Assembly (NCBI GenBank): GCA_009779335.1
Contig: WREM01000043.1
Span: 1 to 7,475, forward strand
DNA length: 7,475 bases
Reading direction: 5' to 3'
Source of the DNA: Streptococcaceae bacterium
GTDB taxonomy: Bacteria; Bacillota; Bacilli; Lactobacillales; Streptococcaceae
Position 1 is the stretch's first letter; every line of letters starts with the position of its first letter. The notes under the pieces were generated by a model. It saw only the letters and a program-made list of their open reading frames with translations, searched no databases and was not told where the DNA came from. This document shows positions 5,488-7,475 of this stretch, one piece after another. The translations under genes and the position numbers were made by a program.

Positions 5488-5542
5488 TTGAGGGACTAAT
5501 TTGCTTTAATCATAACAGGTTTGATTGAAACAAATTAATTAT
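5443..5542 (-). ncRNA. candidate small RNA or attenuated trmL leader, about 100 nt
   Basis: A consensus promoter predicts a start near 5542 and a strong terminator ends the RNA near 5443. No convincing frame lies between them: ATG at 5513 gives only MIKAN and has no ribosome binding site. The RNA has no match I recognise to a T-box, SAM, purine or other riboswitch. It could be an independent small RNA whose partial read-through feeds trmL, or a regulated leader. I cannot tell which from sequence. Confidence 0.5.
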
Positions 5543-5548
5543 AAGCAT

Positions 5549-5577
5549 ATTATACGCTTTCAATATTATTTTGTCAA
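5549..5577 (-). promoter_or_regulatory. perfect consensus promoter upstream of trmL
   Basis: On the minus strand TTGACA (5577-5572), a 17-base spacer and TATAAT (5554-5549) match consensus exactly. The predicted start is near 5542, about 165 bases before the trmL ATG. Confidence 0.9.
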
Positions 5578-5599
5578 GGATGAAGTCAGTTTGAAAATA

Positions 5600-5608
5600 T
5601 GATATAAT
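5600..5608 (+). promoter_or_regulatory. extended -10 promoter of the dehydrogenase gene
   Basis: TGATATAAT (TG at 5600-5601, TATAAT at 5603-5608), with start near 5615 and a leader of about 29 bases. No clear -35. It is divergent from the trmL promoter, whose -35 lies 23 bases away. Confidence 0.65.
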
Positions 5609-5643
5609 TCATTGAAAAAATAGAAATGAAAAGAGGACAGATA

Positions 5644-6381
5644 ATGAAAGCAGTAATTACAGGGGCAAACAAAGGAATAGGCTATAGCATTGCAAAAGCA
5701 TTGGGAGAGCGTGGGTATGAGTTAATTATCACCGCTCGAGATGAAGAAAAAGGGAAAACTGCGGTATCAAAGTTAAAAGATTTAGGCTATCAAGCAAGTT
5801 TTATCCTGCTTGATTTGACGGATTTGAGTAGCATTCCTCAAGCAGTGCAAGATTTAGATCATATTGATGTGTTGATTAACAATGCTGGAATCGCAGGAAA
5901 CATTAAATCAGAGGGAAAATCATTAGATATGAACAAATCTCCTTTTGACTATACAACAAGGGATTTACAAGAAACAATAGAAGTCAATTTTCTCGGGACG
6001 CATGAAGTGATTAAGACACTTCTGCCCAAACTGACAAGTGATGCAAAGATTCTCAATGTGACCGTGCCAGTAAGTGCGACTTTCTGGCAACCTCTTGCTT
6101 ATGTAACTTCTAAGGCAGCACAAAACATCATGACGATGGCTTTTGGTCGGCAATTTGAGAAAGAAGGTAGCCAGAAACAAATCTTTGGTGTCATGCCGGG
6201 AGCAGTTGCGACAGACCTTAATGGTTTGAAAGAGGGAGATGGAAATGGTCAAGTAAAATCTCCAGATCAAGCAGGTGAAATTATCGTTTCATTTCTATTT
6301 GATGGAAAAAATCATAACGGGCATCTCGTACAGTTCGACGGTAAAGAGGTAACTGGCTATGAACATGAGTTGTTCGGATAA
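5644..6381 (+). CDS. short-chain dehydrogenase/reductase (SDR)
   Basis: This 245-residue cytoplasmic oxidoreductase of the classical SDR family binds NAD(P)(H) through a Rossmann fold. Visible are the TGANKGIG cofactor loop (6-13), Asp60 in LLDLTDL (adenine pocket), NNAG (79-82), the Asn of IEVNFLGT (112-119), Ser144 in the catalytic-serine region and YVTSK (Tyr153, Lys157), then PGAVATDL (185-192). Arg32 after the second strand suggests an NADPH preference, by analogy with the family. The substrate cannot be read; many small carbonyl reductases look like this. The ATG at 5644 is chosen because AGAGGA (5632-5637) is six bases before it; an in-frame ATG at 5626 lacks a site and adds MKRGQI. 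There is no terminator before the YciI-like gene 47 bases downstream, so read-through is likely. Confidence 0.92.
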   Translation: MKAVITGANKGIGYSIAKALGERGYELIITARDEEKGKTAVSKLKDLGYQASFILLDLTDLSSIPQAVQDLDHIDVLINNAGIAGNIKSEGKSLDMNKSPFDYTTRDLQETIEVNFLGTHEVIKTLLPKLTSDAKILNVTVPVSATFWQPLAYVTSKAAQNIMTMAFGRQFEKEGSQKQIFGVMPGAVATDLNGLKEGDGNGQVKSPDQAGEIIVSFLFDGKNHNGHLVQFDGKEVTGYEHELFG

Positions 6382-6395
6382 TTATTGCAATAGTG

Positions 6396-6404
6396 TGTTA
6401 TAAT
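6396..6404 (+). promoter_or_regulatory. extended -10 promoter of the first YciI-like gene
   Basis: TGTTATAAT (TG at 6396-6397, TATAAT at 6399-6404) with no recognisable -35. It lies in the 47-base gap after the dehydrogenase gene and would give a start near 6411, just before the ribosome binding site. Confidence 0.5.
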
Positions 6405-6428
6405 CTTTGATAGAGAAAGGAAAGAATG

Positions 6429-6719
6429 ATGAAAAATTTTATTATATTAACCAAATGGAAAAACAAACCCACACAAGAAATTGTGCAAAATCATATTGCA
6501 TTTCTTGATGGATTGAATCAAAAGGGACAGTACATTCTAGCTGGACCATACGGAGATGGCGTAGATAACGAAGCAGGTGTATTTATCTTCAAGGCTGAAA
6601 GCAAAGAAGACGCTGAATCAATCTTGAATACAGATCCATTCATCACTGAAGGATGTCAAGAGTTTGAAATACGTCAGCTCATGATTGCTAATCCTGAAAA
6701 AGGCTACAAACCTGAATAA
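6429..6719 (+). CDS. YciI family protein
   Basis: This 96-residue cytoplasmic protein has the YciI (YCII-related, ferredoxin-like alpha/beta) fold. Typical positions are the N-terminal strand MKNFIILTKW, His22 in VQNHIAFLDGL, the GQYILAGPYGDG turn (33-44), a strand GVFIFKAESKEDAESIL, DPF (69-71) and FEIRQL. The His and the Asp of DPF are the conserved polar residues of the family. A few members are dehalogenase-like or hydrolase-like enzymes, but most have no known reaction. Two ATGs stand in tandem: 6426 is four bases from AAGGA (6417-6421), 6429 is seven bases away and is preferred. It lies between the dehydrogenase and a second small YciI-like gene; shared function is possible but not shown. 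Confidence 0.85.
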   Translation: MKNFIILTKWKNKPTQEIVQNHIAFLDGLNQKGQYILAGPYGDGVDNEAGVFIFKAESKEDAESILNTDPFITEGCQEFEIRQLMIANPEKGYKPE

Positions 6720-6725
6720 TCAGAA

Positions 6726-6753
6726 TTGACAAAAGATATATTTTGAATATAAG
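6726..6753 (+). promoter_or_regulatory. possible promoter of the second YciI-like gene (distal)
   Basis: TTGACA (6726-6731), a 16-base spacer and TATAAG (6748-6753). The -35 is exact and begins six bases after the preceding stop codon. The start would be near 6760. Confidence 0.5.
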
Positions 6754-6771
6754 CATTTTTTAGAAAATAAA

Positions 6772-6779
6772 TGTATAAT
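6772..6779 (+). promoter_or_regulatory. possible promoter of the second YciI-like gene (proximal)
   Basis: TATAAT (6774-6779) with TG directly before it, no clear -35. The start would be near 6786, about 26 bases before the ATG. It could act instead of, or with, the distal TTGACA promoter. Confidence 0.4.
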
Positions 6780-6811
6780 TCAATTATCAAAAAAAGAAAG
6801 TGAGAACAACA

Positions 6812-7123
6812 ATGAAAAAATTCATGGTTCTATATATGACACCAGAAGGTCAAGAAAAACCTGACCTTTCAAAAATGCCAGCAGAAATGGTTGCTCAAAT
6901 GAATGCAGCTTTTGGAGCCTGGCTTCAAGAAGTAGGTACAGCGGTAGTTGATCCAGGAGCCCCTATGGGAAATGTTTCTGAACACGCTAAAGCTGAAATT
7001 GGAGGATACACTATCCTTCAAGCAGAAAGTCTTGAAGCTGCACAAGCCCTTCTTGACAGTCATCCATTCTACAAACGTGGTGGATATTTTGACCTTTATG
7101 AAATGGTTGAAATTCCAGCCTAA
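6812..7123 (+). CDS. second YciI-like small protein
   Basis: This 103-residue protein has the same general plan as its neighbour: N-terminal strand MKKFMVLYMTPEG, a helix PAEMVAQMNAAFGAWLQEVG, a turn VVDPGAPMG, a strand GGYTILQAESLEAAQALLDSHPF, and a final strand FDLYEMVEIP. This is the layout of YCII-related/DGPF-type proteins. The His found in the first helix of the other copy is absent here, so it is a distant relative and not a recent duplicate. The function is unknown. The start is the ATG at 6812 with AAAGTGAG (6797-6804) seven bases upstream as a modest ribosome binding site; a GTG at 6800 lies within that site and is rejected. It probably has its own promoter and ends in a strong terminator. 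Confidence 0.85.
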   Translation: MKKFMVLYMTPEGQEKPDLSKMPAEMVAQMNAAFGAWLQEVGTAVVDPGAPMGNVSEHAKAEIGGYTILQAESLEAAQALLDSHPFYKRGGYFDLYEMVEIPA

Positions 7124-7132
7124 GTTGAGATG

Positions 7133-7159
7133 AAAAGCGAGTGAATGCACTCGCTTTTT
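7133..7159 (+). terminator. terminator after the second YciI-like gene
   Basis: AAAAGCGAGTG (7133-7143), loop AATG, CACTCGCTTTT (7148-7158) with five T: an 11 bp stem, the strongest plus-strand terminator in the window. Confidence 0.93.
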
Positions 7160-7163
7160 CTTA

Positions 7164-7172
7164 TGTTATAAT
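7164..7172 (+). promoter_or_regulatory. extended -10 promoter of folA
   Basis: TGTTATAAT (TG at 7164-7165, TATAAT at 7167-7172) directly after the terminator T-run. The -35 position falls in the terminator hairpin. Start near 7179, about 22 bases before the ATG. Confidence 0.6.
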
Positions 7173-7200
7173 AAATGATATAAATTAAAAAGGACTTTTT

Positions 7201-7475
7201 ATGATTATTGCTATTTGGGCGGAAGATAAAAACCATTTAATTGGAATCAAAGGGCGACTGCCTTGGCGATTACCTGCCGAATTAAAACACTTCAAGGAAC
7301 AAACCATGGGACAAGTCATTCTTATGGGGCGAAAGACCTATGAGGGAATGAACAAACGCATTCTCCCGGGTAGACAAACCTTGATTTTAACCCGTGATGC
7401 TTCTTATGATTCAGAAAATGATTCAGTTATTGTTATGCACAGTAGAGAAGAAGTGATAGAATGGTATAAGAATCA
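7201..7475 (+). CDS. folA: dihydrofolate reductase, 5' part (runs off the window)
   Basis: The first 91 residues of an NADPH-dependent dihydrofolate reductase, which makes tetrahydrofolate for thymidylate, purine and glycine metabolism and is the trimethoprim target. Signature parts are MIIAIWAEDKNHLIG (1-15), RLPWRLPAELKHF (19-31), MGRKTYEGM (42-50) and RILPGRQTLILTR (53-65). Glu27 holds the place of the catalytic acid; as I recall, Streptococcus pneumoniae also has Glu there, whereas E. coli and Lactobacillus casei have Asp. The ATG at 7201 has AAAAGGA (7188-7194) six bases upstream. The frame is open to the last base, so about half of the usual 160-170 residues is missing only because of the window edge. 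Confidence 0.95.
   Translation, partial: MIIAIWAEDKNHLIGIKGRLPWRLPAELKHFKEQTMGQVILMGRKTYEGMNKRILPGRQTLILTRDASYDSENDSVIVMHSREEVIEWYKN

Noticed and set aside
5496..5513. MIKAN leader peptide in the trmL leader
   Set aside because: Five codons with no ribosome binding site and no repeated amino acid to sense; not enough to call a leader peptide.
5443..5542. T-box riboswitch for the trmL leader (GAGGGTG resembles the T-box motif)
   Set aside because: The T-box core sequence is not complete, there is no specifier stem, and the RNA is too short.
5965..6270. 101-codon minus-strand frame inside the dehydrogenase gene
   Set aside because: Antisense shadow of a conserved SDR gene, with no promoter or ribosome binding site and an unnatural composition.
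6869..7150. 93-codon minus-strand frame over the second YciI-like gene
   Set aside because: It starts inside the terminator hairpin and is antisense to a protein with a recognisable fold.
1..7475. CRISPR array, insertion sequence, toxin-antitoxin pair, prophage or defence system
   Set aside because: No regularly spaced repeats, transposase, terminal inverted repeats, attachment sites or defence-type proteins are present.

Overview
This is a low-GC, Gram-positive chromosomal window with compact genes, AGGAG-type ribosome binding sites, many extended -10 promoters (TGnTATAAT) and short U-tailed hairpin terminators. The proteins and the FMN-riboswitch/ribU pair look like a lactic acid bacterium of the Streptococcaceae, most probably Lactococcus. 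The genus call is inference from protein resemblance; no 16S or marker gene is present. I see no insertion sequence, prophage, CRISPR array, tRNA or rRNA.

Layout. Positions 1-829 carry a left-handed beta-helix O-acetyltransferase (CatB/Vat-like). It converges on a YjeM-type APC amino-acid permease (860-2398, minus) across a shared terminator. The 621 bp between the permease and ribU is entirely regulatory. On the minus strand it holds a perfect consensus promoter, a 16-codon leader peptide ending in a His/Arg-rich run, alternative RNA pairings and an intrinsic terminator just before the permease. On the plus strand it holds an extended -10 promoter and an FMN riboswitch controlling ribU, the riboflavin S-component (3020-3604). 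After a terminator come queH (epoxyqueuosine reductase, 3670-4401) and, convergent to it, a small membrane-anchored DUF5412-like protein (4442-4807, minus) and trmL (tRNA position-34 2'-O-methyltransferase, 4875-5378, minus). The trmL leader has a second perfect consensus promoter followed about 100 nt later by a strong terminator, so it is either an attenuator or a small RNA gene. Divergent from it are a short-chain dehydrogenase (5644-6381), two small YciI-like proteins (6429-6719 and 6812-7123), a terminator, and the 5' part of folA (dihydrofolate reductase, from 7201, cut by the window end).

How the genes relate. Most are single-gene or two-gene transcription units with housekeeping or nutrient-uptake roles: riboflavin import, amino-acid transport, folate reduction, and two enzymes acting on the tRNA wobble base (QueH and TrmL). 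The most interesting part is the leader of the YjeM-family permease. Its layout is that of ribosome-mediated transcription attenuation, the codon run NHRHHR lies inside one of the competing RNA helices, and it suggests that charged tRNA-His (or Arg, or branched-chain tRNAs) controls this transporter, whose substrate is not known to me. The trmL leader is second in interest.

Several start codons were moved downstream of the longest open frame because the ribosome binding site, the riboswitch or the terminator decides them: permease 2398, ribU 3020, queH 3670, trmL 5378, dehydrogenase 5644, YciI proteins 6429 and 6812.
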